DNA of 64,000 nt from Nocardia stercoris (GTDB lineage: Bacteria; Actinomycetota; Actinomycetes; Mycobacteriales; Mycobacteriaceae), in NCBI RefSeq assembly GCF_003696265.1, contig NZ_RFFH01000011.1, positions 62,001 to 126,000 of the forward strand, given 5' to 3'. Below the pieces are notes generated by a model. The model worked only from the letters and a program-made list of their open reading frames with translations, made no database searches and was not told the origin of the DNA. Shown piece after piece: positions 45,315 through 55,000 of this stretch. Position numbers and translations under genes: made by a program. Positions within the stretch are counted from its first letter, which is position 1. The number at the start of each line of letters is the position of its first letter.

Positions 45315-46412
45315 TCATCGTCCGGCAACCGTTCCCGCCGCCCGGGCATCCGCCCGTTCGGCACTGGGTGTCATCCCGGTCCAGCGTTGGTACGCCCGCC
45401 GGAATTCACGGCCGTCGCTGTACCCGACCTCCGCGGCCACCGCGGCGATCGGCAGATCGGAATCCCGCAGCAGACTCGTGGCGCGACGGTGCCGGACCCG
45501 ATCCCGGATCGACTGGAACGTCTCACCCGAATCGGCCAGCCGTCGCTGCAGGGTGCGGGTACTGATCGCGAGTCGATCCGCCACCACCGCGGCGGTCACC
45601 GACTTGTGCAGGTCTTCCCGGAGCACACCCTCGATGGCCACCACGATCTCCGGCCGGTTCTCGTCGTAGTCCACCAGCAGTTGCATCGCCGCGAGGGTGG
45701 CGGCGAGCTGCGCCCGGTTCGGCGTCGGACCGGGCCGTTCCAGCATCGACGCCTCGAAGTACATGCGGGTGACGTCGGCGTCGTAGGTGATCGGGCAGCG
45801 GAACACCCGGTCGTAGAGGTGCGCGTAAAAGGGTGCCGGATAACCGAATTCGATCCGCTTCGGGGCTTCCCCCTCACCGAACCACAGCCGCAGCAGCGCG
45901 AGGATCGAACTGGTCGCCTCCTCGCACAGGAACGGCAGAATTTCCGGTTCGGGACAGCGCTCCAGGAATACCAGCGAGAATTCCTCGGCACCGTATTCGC
46001 CCTCGCAGTCGACCAAGCTCCCCGCGGCCTGATGCAGCCGCAACCCCAGTTCGAACGCGTCACCGAGCGTCGCGCAGGAACGCAGTGCCAGCCCGAGCAA
46101 ACCCCACGACTGCACCACGTCCCGGGTGCCCACCGAAATCCCGACCGCGCCGGCGGGCAGCATGCGCAATGCCCGCCGAAGAATGGTCGAGGCCTGCGCG
46201 AACGACAGCCGGGTCTCGATCAGATCCAGGTCGGAACGCGCGACGGCGGTACCCGCCAGCCAGGAGTCGGTGTTCAATCCCATCCGCTCGCCGAGGTCGA
46301 ATACGCCGATGAGCACCATCGGCGGAATCCGCGCGTCGTGCAACACCGGATCACCACCGTCGCGGCGCTGTACGCCGCGCTCCGAGCCACCGCTCACGAC
46401 GTCACAATACAT
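45315..46412 (-). CDS. AraC-family regulator
   Basis: 365 residues. The N-terminal 250 residues match the AraC arabinose-binding-like domain (OruR/ArgR-type), and the C-terminal double HTH runs from SVTAAVVADRLAISTRTLQRRL to VGYSDGREFRRAYQRWTGMTP. ATG 46412 is assigned by the frame. It stands alone between noncoding stretches; no target is suggested by the neighbours. Confidence 0.85.
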   Translation of the reverse strand: MYCDVVSGGSERGVQRRDGGDPVLHDARIPPMVLIGVFDLGERMGLNTDSWLAGTAVARSDLDLIETRLSFAQASTILRRALRMLPAGAVGISVGTRDVVQSWGLLGLALRSCATLGDAFELGLRLHQAAGSLVDCEGEYGAEEFSLVFLERCPEPEILPFLCEEATSSILALLRLWFGEGEAPKRIEFGYPAPFYAHLYDRVFRCPITYDADVTRMYFEASMLERPGPTPNRAQLAATLAAMQLLVDYDENRPEIVVAIEGVLREDLHKSVTAAVVADRLAISTRTLQRRLADSGETFQSIRDRVRHRRATSLLRDSDLPIAAVAAEVGYSDGREFRRAYQRWTGMTPSAERADARAAGTVAGR

Positions 46413-46781
46413 CGCCGACCTGGCCGATCACTTGTTCCCGAGACCGAGCAAACCATGACAGGAATACCTCACGCATCGCTCCGCAATAGGCCGTCGAAAA
46501 CCGGTGAGCGCAGACCCCGACGGCCACGCGGATTTCATTTCGAACGCCTCGAACCTAATGTGCGGACCAAGTAGTACGAAGCGAACCGGCGAGGGGTGGC
46601 GGCACAGACCCCCCTCCGCGTCGCAATTGCCCCCCATGGGGGCGCTGATTACCTCGAGTCAGGCCGTGATGAGGGTCCTGAGCAGGCGATTGTCGTGCTC
46701 GACCGCCCGTGGGCGACGGGGGAATCTGCGCCACCCCGCCGCCGTTTCGGCCGGTTGCCGTGCCAGTTCGACCGCGCCGGG
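46413..46781. other. Intergenic region, no gene supported
   Basis: 369 bases between the AraC gene and the carboxymuconolactone-decarboxylase-type gene. No frame with convincing codon bias and no structure stands out. Confidence 0.4.
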
Positions 46782-47195
46782 TCAGGCGATGTTGGAGACG
46801 GGAAGTAGCTCGCGGTCCGCGAACACCTTCTTCGCCACCAGCGTCGCGTTGATCGCGCGGGGCATTCCGCAGTACACCGCCGAGTGCAGCAGGGCCTCCG
46901 AGATCTCGACCGGAGTCAGGCCCACGTTCAGGGCGGCGTTGATATGGACCTCCAGTTCGATCTCGCAGCCGCCCAGCGCCGTCAGCACGCCCAGGGTGAC
47001 CAACTGGCGTTCGCGCGCCCCGAGTTCGGGACGCGCGTACATGTCGCCGAACGCCCAGGCGACCACCTGGTGGCCGAGCTCGGGCGAGACGTCGGCCAGT
47101 GTGTCGACGACTCGCTGTCCGGCCTCGCCGTCGATCCGTTGCAGGACCGCCATGCCGTCGGTGTAGCGGTCGGCGCGGGTGTGGGTGGTGGTCAT
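46782..47195 (-). CDS. Carboxymuconolactone decarboxylase-family protein
   Basis: 137 residues. YCGMPRAINA with its single Cys and the helix LGGCEIELEVHINAAL are typical of the CMD family, which includes gamma-carboxymuconolactone decarboxylases and peroxide-related proteins. AAGGAG before ATG 47195 sets the start. It is divergent from a LysR gene that may control it. Confidence 0.85.
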   Translation of the reverse strand: MTTTHTRADRYTDGMAVLQRIDGEAGQRVVDTLADVSPELGHQVVAWAFGDMYARPELGARERQLVTLGVLTALGGCEIELEVHINAALNVGLTPVEISEALLHSAVYCGMPRAINATLVAKKVFADRELLPVSNIA

Positions 47196-47310
47196 GGTGA
47201 GCTCCTTGCGAGTCATGGTTTCCGGGTGACGAACCAAGGTTCTCCCGCGACCGAGTCGGTACAGCCGATTAGGCTTGGGAAGGTATCGAACCCATGCTCG
47301 GGAGGCATTG

Positions 47311-48213
47311 ATGCTGGAACTCCGGCTCCTCGGCTATGTGGTGGCCGTCGCCGAGGAAGGTGGGGTCAGCGGCGCCGCGCGCCGCCTCGGTCTCACCCAG
47401 CCGACGCTCAGCCGTCAGCTCAAGGACCTCGAAAATCGGCTGGGCGTAGAGCTTTTCGAGCGCGACGGCCGCCACCTCACCCCCACCGCCGCCGGGGCCG
47501 CGCTCGTCCGCCGGGCCACCTCGTTGCTCGCGGCGGCCGACGCCACGGTCGAGGAGGTCCGGCTCGCGGCCGACGGCCGCAGCGGACACCTCACCGTGGC
47601 CTTCGCCGGTTCCGGAATCAACGGTCCGCTGGGTGCCGCGCTGGGGCGCGTCCGGCGCGAACTGCCGCGGGTGGCGTTGCGGCTGGAAGAGAGCTTCAGT
47701 GATACCGAGATGTCGCAGGGGGTGCTGGACGGCCGCTTCGACATCGCGGTCCAGCGGCTCCCCCTGCGCGATCCGCGCCTGGCGGCCGAGCAGTGGTGGC
47801 ACGAGCCGCTGACCTTCTTCCTGCCGGTCGGCCATCCCCTCGCCCACCGCGGCGGCCCGGCTCCGCTGTCGGATCTGGGCCGGATCCCGCTGGTGCTGTG
47901 GCCCCGCGACGTCTCCCCGCAGTCCCACGACGAGATCCATGCCCTGTGCGAGCGGGCGGGAGTCGTGCCGCGGATCGGTGCGGAGGGACGCAGCGTCCAG
48001 ACGGTCTTGGCCCTGGTCGCGGCCGGTTTCGGCGGGGCGGTCATGTCGCGGTCGCACCGGACCTTGCGCCGCGTCGGTGTCGTCCCCCGCGACCTGGCCG
48101 GCACCCGCACCACACTGCACCTGGTCCGCCGGGTCACGGACCGCAACCCGGCGGTCGAGCGTTTCCGCGAGGTGCTGGCCGATGTCGCCGCCGGCCACAA
48201 CCCGGACGAGTGA
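47311..48213 (+). CDS. LysR-family regulator
   Basis: 300 residues. The HTH runs from YVVAVAEEGGVSGAARRL to TQPTLSRQLKDLE, then the effector-binding domain. GGGAGG seven bases before ATG 47311 sets the start. It is divergent from the CMD-family gene, the classic arrangement for a LysR protein and its target. It is not closely related to the two module LysR proteins. Confidence 0.88.
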   Translation: MLELRLLGYVVAVAEEGGVSGAARRLGLTQPTLSRQLKDLENRLGVELFERDGRHLTPTAAGAALVRRATSLLAAADATVEEVRLAADGRSGHLTVAFAGSGINGPLGAALGRVRRELPRVALRLEESFSDTEMSQGVLDGRFDIAVQRLPLRDPRLAAEQWWHEPLTFFLPVGHPLAHRGGPAPLSDLGRIPLVLWPRDVSPQSHDEIHALCERAGVVPRIGAEGRSVQTVLALVAAGFGGAVMSRSHRTLRRVGVVPRDLAGTRTTLHLVRRVTDRNPAVERFREVLADVAAGHNPDE

Positions 48214-48234
48214 CTCGCCGGACGCCCGGCACCG

Positions 48235-48684
48235 TCACCAGGGCTTGCCGGCCGGCTCCCGGATCGTGTGGTTGATCCGGTTGAAGAAGTTGGTGATCGC
48301 GATGTTCAGGATGATCGCGGACAGCTCCTTCTCGTCGAAGTGGGCGGCAGCGGCCGCCCAGATCTCGTCGCTCACTCCCGGCGCTCCGTCCTGGATCCGG
48401 GTGGCGGCCTCGGCCAGCGCCAGCGCGGCCCGTTCCGCGTCGGTGAAGAACGGGGTCTCCCGCCAAGCGACCACGCTGTGCAGCCGCTCCTCGGTCTCGC
48501 CGTGCTTCTTCGCCGCCTGGATACCGGCGAACACGCACGGACTGCAGCCATTGATCTGACTGGCCCGCAGATGGACCAGCTCGAGCACGAGCGGATCGAC
48601 GCCACCGGCGTGAATCGCCTTCTGGAGATGCGTGATCCCGGTGATCAGGTCGGGATTCGCGATGGTCTTCATGCGTGCTTGCAT
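48235..48684 (-). CDS. AhpD-like/CMD-family protein
   Basis: 149 residues. NGCSPC contains the redox-active CxxC of the AhpD/CMD group, but the usual His four residues after the second Cys is replaced by Gly (CSPCVFAG), so peroxidase activity in the AhpD manner is uncertain. An internal ATG at 48672 is an alternative start. A 23-base palindrome lies 41-63 bases upstream and is probably its operator. Confidence 0.82.
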   Translation of the reverse strand: MQARMKTIANPDLITGITHLQKAIHAGGVDPLVLELVHLRASQINGCSPCVFAGIQAAKKHGETEERLHSVVAWRETPFFTDAERAALALAEAATRIQDGAPGVSDEIWAAAAAHFDEKELSAIILNIAITNFFNRINHTIREPAGKPW

Positions 48685-48724
48685 GGGCCCTGCCCTTCGG
48701 TTCCGTGCGCCCCTCCGGGCTCGT

Positions 48725-48747
48725 TATATGTGTGACTCACGCATATA
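48725..48747. promoter_or_regulatory. 23-base near-perfect palindrome, probable operator
   Basis: TATATGTGTGA (48725-48735), a central C, then TCACGCATATA (48737-48747): an inverted repeat with one mismatch in eleven pairs. It is AT-rich in GC-rich surroundings and sits between the AhpD-like gene and a broken TetR gene on the other side. It looks like a dimeric repressor site, GntR/TetR size. Confidence 0.6.
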
Positions 48748-48939
48748 AACTAAGGCGATGTCGCACATGCAGTCAAGGTCTCGGAGTTCCTCGACAGCGG
48801 ATCGGTCACCACGATCCGCAGCAGACAACCACCGAGCCGTCACAGAGCAGCGGTTCCGCGGTGGGCCGGACGGGAATTCGGCCCGCATCTTCGCCGAGCC
48901 GGTGTCGGGGTCCCCCTCCGGATCACGACACCGGCTCAG

Positions 48940-49260
48940 CGGCGACCATCTGGTCGAACTCGACCGGCGCGACTGGGAAACCGTGGGCGGCATCCTGCAA
49001 CCGGACAGCACCGAAGCACTGGTCGAGGCGATGGCCGGGGTCGTACGCCACGCACTCGGCGCCGGCCGCAACCGCACGGCCGCATGCTACGCGTTGTTCC
49101 TCGAAGCAACGCGCATCCCGAACTGCGCGAACCGATCACCGACGGCCGCAAACCGTCAATTCGTGGATCACCCCATGGCTCGAACGCCTCGGCTCGACCG
49201 CCCCCCAGGAACACAGTCGCCTCCTACTCGACCACGTCGACGGCCTCCGAATTCGACCCG
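48940..49260 (+). pseudogene. Frameshifted remnant of a TetR-family regulator
   Basis: A TetR-type C-terminal domain is spread over three reading frames. LVELDRRDWETVGG to ACYALFLEAT is in the frame of the ATG at 48758, AHPELREPITDGRK is in the next frame (from about 49110), and NSWITPWLERLG followed by QEHSRLLLDHVDGL is in the third (from about 49155). Two single-base lesions explain the shifts. No intact N-terminal HTH is seen upstream. It probably once regulated the AhpD-like gene. Confidence 0.7.
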
Positions 49261-49346
49261 ACACCCGGAATCCGAGCCCTGCTCACCGGGCCGCTTCCCC
49301 GACACTGACAACATCCGAAGGGCGATGCAGCGAGTCCGGGTTCGGA

Positions 49347-50288
49347 TCACAGGTGGGCCGGGGCCGTTCGGTCCGCGAAGTCCGGCTTCTGTAGTCGCGC
49401 AACCAGTTCCGGCCGGGAATCACGGACGGTGCGCGCGATGTCGACGAACGACCGGACCAGCGGGGTCTCGCTGTCTTCGCGCCAGCCGACGGCGACCTCG
49501 CTCGGTGGGGTATCGGCGATGGGCACCAACCGGATTCCCGGGAACGGGATCCGCCGCGCACACGCCACCGTCAGCATCACCCCCGTCCCGGTCGCCACCT
49601 CCTTCAGCAGCGAATTCGACCGGGCCACCGACGGCGCGCCGCCCCCTCCCCGATGAGAATTCAACTCCCAGAAGGCATTCCACACCGGGTCGGTGGTCGC
49701 CGCACGCAGCAGCGGCTCGTCGAGCAGCTCGTGCGCGAAGACCTCCGTGCGCTCGGCCAGACGATGATCCGCCGGCACCATCACCATCAAGGGTTCGGCG
49801 AACAACGTCTCGAAGCGGATTCCGTCGTCCACGAACGGCCGCCGGGTGAAGGCGACGTCCACCAGGCCGCGGGTCAGGCCGGCCGACGGGTCCACATAGT
49901 CGAATTGCCGCCATTCCACTGTGATCCCGGGATGACGTTCGCCGAACGCCGACAGGATCGGCTCGGTCAACGTGAGCGCCCCACCCTCCAAGGCGCCCAG
50001 GACCAGCCGGTTCCGCTCACCTCGATGGACCGATCGCGCCCGATCGACCGCCGTGTTCAACCCGGTCAGCATGCCGCGCAGATCCTGCAGGAACGCCTCT
50101 CCGGCAGCGGTCAATTGGACATAGCGGGTCGTACGGGAGAACAAGACGACCTTCATCCCCTGCTCGAGCTGCTTGATCTGGGCACTCAGCCCCTGCTGCG
50201 AGACGTGCAGCCGCCGGGCCGCCCGGGTGAAACTGAGCTCCTCGGCCACCGCGACGAAATAGTGCAGCTGGCGAGTATGAATTTCCAT
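49347..50288 (-). CDS. LysR-family regulator (module copy 2)
   Basis: 313 residues, close paralogue of the LysR at 42532: identical HTH core VSQQGLSAQIKQLE and strong similarity through the effector domain (EPLMVMVPADHRLAER versus EPLMVMVPVRHRLAER). It follows GGDEF copy 2 after 51 bases. Unlike copy 1, no Fe-S operon follows; a TetR pseudogene remnant lies beyond it. Confidence 0.88.
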   Translation of the reverse strand: MEIHTRQLHYFVAVAEELSFTRAARRLHVSQQGLSAQIKQLEQGMKVVLFSRTTRYVQLTAAGEAFLQDLRGMLTGLNTAVDRARSVHRGERNRLVLGALEGGALTLTEPILSAFGERHPGITVEWRQFDYVDPSAGLTRGLVDVAFTRRPFVDDGIRFETLFAEPLMVMVPADHRLAERTEVFAHELLDEPLLRAATTDPVWNAFWELNSHRGGGGAPSVARSNSLLKEVATGTGVMLTVACARRIPFPGIRLVPIADTPPSEVAVGWREDSETPLVRSFVDIARTVRDSRPELVARLQKPDFADRTAPAHL

Positions 50289-50339
50289 GGTGTGCAACCT
50301 GAGACATCAGAAGGTAGAGGTGGACAGCGAGCCGCTCGG

Positions 50340-51482
50340 TCATCCCGCCATGCACACCCGGTTCCCGCCCGAGCGCTTCGCCCGGTACATCGCGGTGTCG
50401 GAGCGTCGGACCAAGTCGTCGAGGCCGCCGGCAGCGGTGGTAGTGGTGACGGCCAGACCGATGCTCGCGGTCACCGCACCCTCGGCTTCGATGGCCCGGC
50501 ACAGCCGATCGGCCGCGGCCGTCGCGGCGGCCGCGGCGAGCCGGGCCGCGACGATGAATTCCTCGCCGCCACTGCGGACGACCACCGCGCCCGCCGGCGT
50601 GGTGGCCCGCAGGCAGGACGCGACCCGGGCCAGTGCCCGGTCGCCGGCGGCGTGACCCAACGTGTCGTTCACCCGCTTGAACCGGTCCAGGTCGACCGTC
50701 ATCAGGCAGACCGGCCCGTGGGCGCGGGGCCCGAACCAGGACGACACGTAATAGTCGAGGCCACGGCGGTTGAGCAGGCCGGTGAGCGGATCGGTGAGCG
50801 CGTCCATCCGCAGCACCCAGCAGCAGAAGTGCAACGCCGGGAACAGCATGGCTGTCACCGCGGCCATGGTCAGGACCACCGACGCGGCCTCGGCGGTGTC
50901 ACCGGTGTGGTCGTGCAGCAGCAGCCACGTCAGCGCCAGCACCGAGACCAGCGACCACCCGCCATGTAATACCAGCACTCTCGGACCGTGGAACATGGCG
51001 AAGTACCCGCCGGTGACCACCAGCTGCATCAGGCTCAGCGCACCGAACAACCGGCAACTCTCCGCCAGGCAGCCTGCGGTGACGAGCACGTCCGCACCCG
51101 CCATCAGCACCAGCGAACGACGCTCACTCGGCCACGGCCCGAGCGCCCAGCTCACCGCCCACACCACCGCCGTGGCGGTGTTGAAGACGGTGACCTGCCT
51201 GACCCAGCCCTGCGGACCGGCAGCGGAGAACAGATTCAGTCCCGTGATCAGGGCGAGAGTCGCGCCGGCCGCCGCGATGAATCCCCGCATCGTATGCAAC
51301 GCCGCGCGCTTCTCCAGGGTGCGGACCAGCCACCGGTAATCCAGGGGATCGCGCCACCACGCACGCACCGTGCCCCACACCGTCAGCGTGGCGGCGGCGG
51401 TCGCGACCGGCGGTCGCTCGGTCGCCGGGAACCGCGGCCGGTCGGTATCGGAGCTCTCTCGAACTTCGACGGACATCTGCAT
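50340..51482 (-). CDS. GGDEF-domain diguanylate cyclase (module copy 2)
   Basis: 380 residues with the same membrane domain and GGDEF domain as copy 1 (SGGEEF active site, DALTDPLTGLLNRRG). No RxxD inhibitory site. The start at ATG 51482 follows GGAGGAA. The Ala-rich segment LAAAAATAAA in the GGDEF domain is a copy-specific change. Likely makes cyclic di-GMP. Confidence 0.88.
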   Translation of the reverse strand: MQMSVEVRESSDTDRPRFPATERPPVATAAATLTVWGTVRAWWRDPLDYRWLVRTLEKRAALHTMRGFIAAAGATLALITGLNLFSAAGPQGWVRQVTVFNTATAVVWAVSWALGPWPSERRSLVLMAGADVLVTAGCLAESCRLFGALSLMQLVVTGGYFAMFHGPRVLVLHGGWSLVSVLALTWLLLHDHTGDTAEAASVVLTMAAVTAMLFPALHFCCWVLRMDALTDPLTGLLNRRGLDYYVSSWFGPRAHGPVCLMTVDLDRFKRVNDTLGHAAGDRALARVASCLRATTPAGAVVVRSGGEEFIVAARLAAAAATAAADRLCRAIEAEGAVTASIGLAVTTTTAAGGLDDLVRRSDTAMYRAKRSGGNRVCMAG

Positions 51483-51514
51483 CGAACTTCCTCCGGTTCG
51501 CGCGTCGTCGGGCT

Positions 51515-51961
51515 TCAAGCCGACAATTCCCAGGCGTCGGCGCTTTCACGGGCGGCCGAGGAGCCGAGCGCAGCCGACGGAATCTGTGCGCCACAGACCA
51601 CGAAGACCGGGAAACGATCCAGCGGGGGACGCGGCTCGAAACGCACCCGGATCGGCCGATCCGACAGCGGTGGCACATCGCCGTCGACCGTCGCATACAG
51701 CCAGGGACCCTCGTCGAGCTCCACGATGGCGATCGTCAACGGCGTCATCGACGAGTGGATATCGCCCATACAGCGGTCCGCCGACCGCCACGACACGATC
51801 GACCCCAGGCCGGAGGCGGGCATCCAGTCGAGCTTTCGAGACCCGCACTTCGAACACTCGCCGATCAGCGGCGCGAGCAACTTCCCACACAGCGAACACC
51901 GGCGAATCATCAATCCGGTTCCGGCGGCGGTCGGGCCGGACTCGTAGATCTGCTCAGCCAT
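51515..51961 (-). CDS. Zinc-ribbon OB-fold protein (DUF35-type)
   Basis: 148 residues. CSLCGK and CSKCGS form an N-terminal zinc ribbon, followed by an OB-fold with TIAIVELDEGPWLYATV. DUF35 proteins act with thiolases or acyl-CoA enzymes, but none is adjacent here. GGAGG four bases before ATG 51961 sets the start. Its C-terminal end is homologous to that of the unrelated protein at 44714. Confidence 0.82.
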   Translation of the reverse strand: MAEQIYESGPTAAGTGLMIRRCSLCGKLLAPLIGECSKCGSRKLDWMPASGLGSIVSWRSADRCMGDIHSSMTPLTIAIVELDEGPWLYATVDGDVPPLSDRPIRVRFEPRPPLDRFPVFVVCGAQIPSAALGSSAARESADAWELSA

Positions 51962-52089
51962 GGAACCTCCGATGGGATGGCTACGAACGCGGTTCCCATC
52001 CAGCGTCGCTTCGTCGGTCCCCGGTCCGCGACGGTATATCTGCTGGGGACATACCTACTTTTGCCGCCCGTCCCTACCTACAGACCGGG

Positions 52090-55000
52090 CTACTCGCGCC
52101 GGCCCACGTCCACGATCCACGCCGCGATCTGGGCACGCGAGGTGAACCCGAGCTTGGTCAGAATGTGTTCGACGTGGCCGTCCGCGGTGCGCTGCGAGAT
52201 CACCAGCCGCGATGCGATCTGCTTGTTGGTGAGCCCCTCGGCGACCAGGTGAGCCACCTCGCGTTCTCGTCTGGTCAGTGACTTCAGGCCGCCGGAGGCG
52301 CGGGCCGGCTGTTCTTCGTCGAGGGCATAGGCGACGGCGGCGCTGATTCTCATGGCCCGACCCCGCCGCCACGCCGCATCGAACCGCGATCCACCGAGCG
52401 TCCGGCGCACCTCCCGCTCGCAATCGAGGTGCGCCTCGACCATCTGTGGGAAGTAGATCGCCGCGCCCGGGGCGGTCCGCATCATGTTCGCCGCCGCGCC
52501 CATCAGTACTGCCGCGCGCTGGTCGTCGGTGCCGGCCGCGATCCACGCCAATACCTCGAGATCGAGCGCCGCGACGAGCAGGCTGTGCATCCGCTGGTTG
52601 AGCCCCAGGGACTCCCGGAGCAGGTCCTGTGCACGGGCCCTGTCCCCCTGCTGCCACGCCGCGATCCCGGTGATCCCCAGCACAGTCGACCGGAACAACG
52701 TCTCACCACACGCCGCGGTGATGGACAGGATCCGCTCGTGACATTCCGCCGCCCGCGCCACGTCGCCCTGCTGCGTGTACGCCTGACCGAGCAACAGCAG
52801 CGCCGTGACGTGCAGGCATCCCCGCGGGTCGGAGCTCAGCACCTCGATGGCTCGATTGATGCATGCCGCCGCACGAGCGGGATCGTCGCGATACAGGGCC
52901 AGATCGCCCTCCTCGTAGGCGATCAGCGCCTGATTCAGGGGTGTCGGGTCCTGCTCGGCGAGCACCCGGCCCCGCTCGAGCAGGGTCGCTGCCGTGTCGA
53001 GGTCCCATTGCCGCGCGGCCATGAAGACACCGGCGTGCAGTGCCCGGATCCGGTCGGTTGCCGAACCCGCGCGCGGGTGGGCCAGGGCGCGGTCGAGCCA
53101 GTGCCGGCCTTCACCGAACAGGCCGCGGAAACTCCAGTACACGAAGGAGGCGGCACTGATCCGCAGCGCCGCTTCGGCCGACTGCTCGGCCGGGTCCGAC
53201 GTGCAGAATTCGAGCGCCGCACGGACGTTCCTCCGCTCGCGGTCGAGCCGGTCCAGCCAATCGAGTTGCCGGTCGCTGATCCAGTCGGCTTCGGCGTCGA
53301 GTACCAGCTGCCGATAGAAGTCCCGGTGCCTGCGCTGCATGTCTTCGCCCGCACCGGCCGTCCGGAGCTTGTCCTGCCCGTACTCCCGCACGGTGTCGAG
53401 CACCCGGAACCGGACCGCGCCCGCGGGTTCTTCCCGGATCACGATCGATTTGTCCACCAGCCCGGACAAGGCGTCGAGCAGGTCCGCGGGTTCGGTGTCG
53501 GCGCCGCACACGGCTTCGACGGCGTCGAGTTCGAATCCGCCGGCGAATACCGACAGTCGGGCCCACAGCTGCTGCTCGGCCGGAGTACACAGCTCGTAAC
53601 TCCAATCGATGCACCACCGCAGGGTCTGCTGGCGGGTCGGCGCGGTGCGGTGGCCCCGGGTGAGCAGCGCGAACCGGTCGGTGAGCCGCTGCAGGATCTG
53701 GTCCGGCGACATGCTGCGCATCCGGGCCGCGGCGAGCTCGATCGCCAGCGGCAACCCGTCCAGGCGAGTGCAGATCGCGACCACTGCGGCCTTGTTCCCG
53801 TCGGTCAACTCGAAACCGGGTACGACCGCGGCGGCGCGATCGGCGAACAGCATGACCGCGTCGTACTTGGCCAGCTCGCGCAGCGTCGGCTCCCGACCGG
53901 CGGCGGGAACGCTGAGCGGCAACAGCCGCCGAACTGCTTCGCCACCGATATTCAGCGGCTCGCGGCTGGTGACCAGGATCCGCAAACCCGCACACGCCGA
54001 CAACAAGGTCTCGGCCAGGCTCGCCATCGACTCGGCAACCTGCTCGCAGTTGTCCACGACGAGCAGCGTTTCGCGGGAGCGCAGGAACTCGACCAGCGTG
54101 TCGCGGACCGGCCGGGCCGACACATCACGCATGCCCAGGCGACCGGCGACGATCGGGGCCACCAGCGACGGATCACGCACATCGGCCAGGTCGATCGCCC
54201 ACATCCCGTCGGCGAAGTCGCGGCGGGCAGCCGAGGCCGCCCGCAGCGCCAGCCGGGTCTTGCCCACACCGCCCATCCCGGTCAATGTCACCAGCCTCGA
54301 CCCGGTCAGCAGGTGCTTCAGCTCGGCGACCTCGCTGCGCCTGCCGACGAAGCTGTTCAATTCCGGCGGCAGACCGCCACCGGGTCTCGTGGTTCGCGAC
54401 GGTCCCGCCCGCCGGCTTCGTACCTGCTCGCGGGTTCCGTCCGGGTCGTCGCGGTGAGCCGATTCGGCAACCAGGTAGCCGAGTCGATGTTGTGCCTGCC
54501 GGATGGCCTCGCCGAACTCGGCCGCCGAGGGCCGCTGCCCGGGGTCGGGGTGCATCGCCGATTCCAGCAGGGCGGAGACCTCGCTCGGGATACCGGTGCC
54601 GCGCAGTTGTTCCCCGCTGGGCCGCGCCGCGGGCGCGTGCCCGGTGAGCGCGTAACACAACGTGGCACCCAGCCCGTAGATATCGGCGGCGGCGGTCGGT
54701 GTGCCGCCCTCGCGCACCTCGGGGGCGGTGAACGCCGGGCTCCCCGTCGCCGGCTCGGATCCCCCGGCGATACCGAAGTCGGTCAGTGCGGGTTCGCCGA
54801 AATCGGTGAAATGGATGTTCTTCGGTGTGATGTCGCGATGCACGCTGCCCAACCGGTGCGCGCCCGCGAGCGCGCCGGCGATCCGGATCCCGATCCGCAA
54901 CACCACCTCCACCGGTACCGGACCGTGGTGCTCGATGCGCGCGTGCAGCGAACCTCCGGAGAAGTACGGCAGGACGAGAAACGGCCGCCCACCGACGGTG

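Larger units (their letters stand above)
49347..51580 (-). repeat. Duplicated GGDEF-LysR module, copy 2
   Basis: Second copy of the block at 42532-44785, in the same orientation about 6.8 kb away. Protein divergence is moderate, so the duplication is not recent. The genes beyond each LysR differ: an Fe-S operon after copy 1, a TetR pseudogene and AhpD-like gene after copy 2. Confidence 0.7.
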
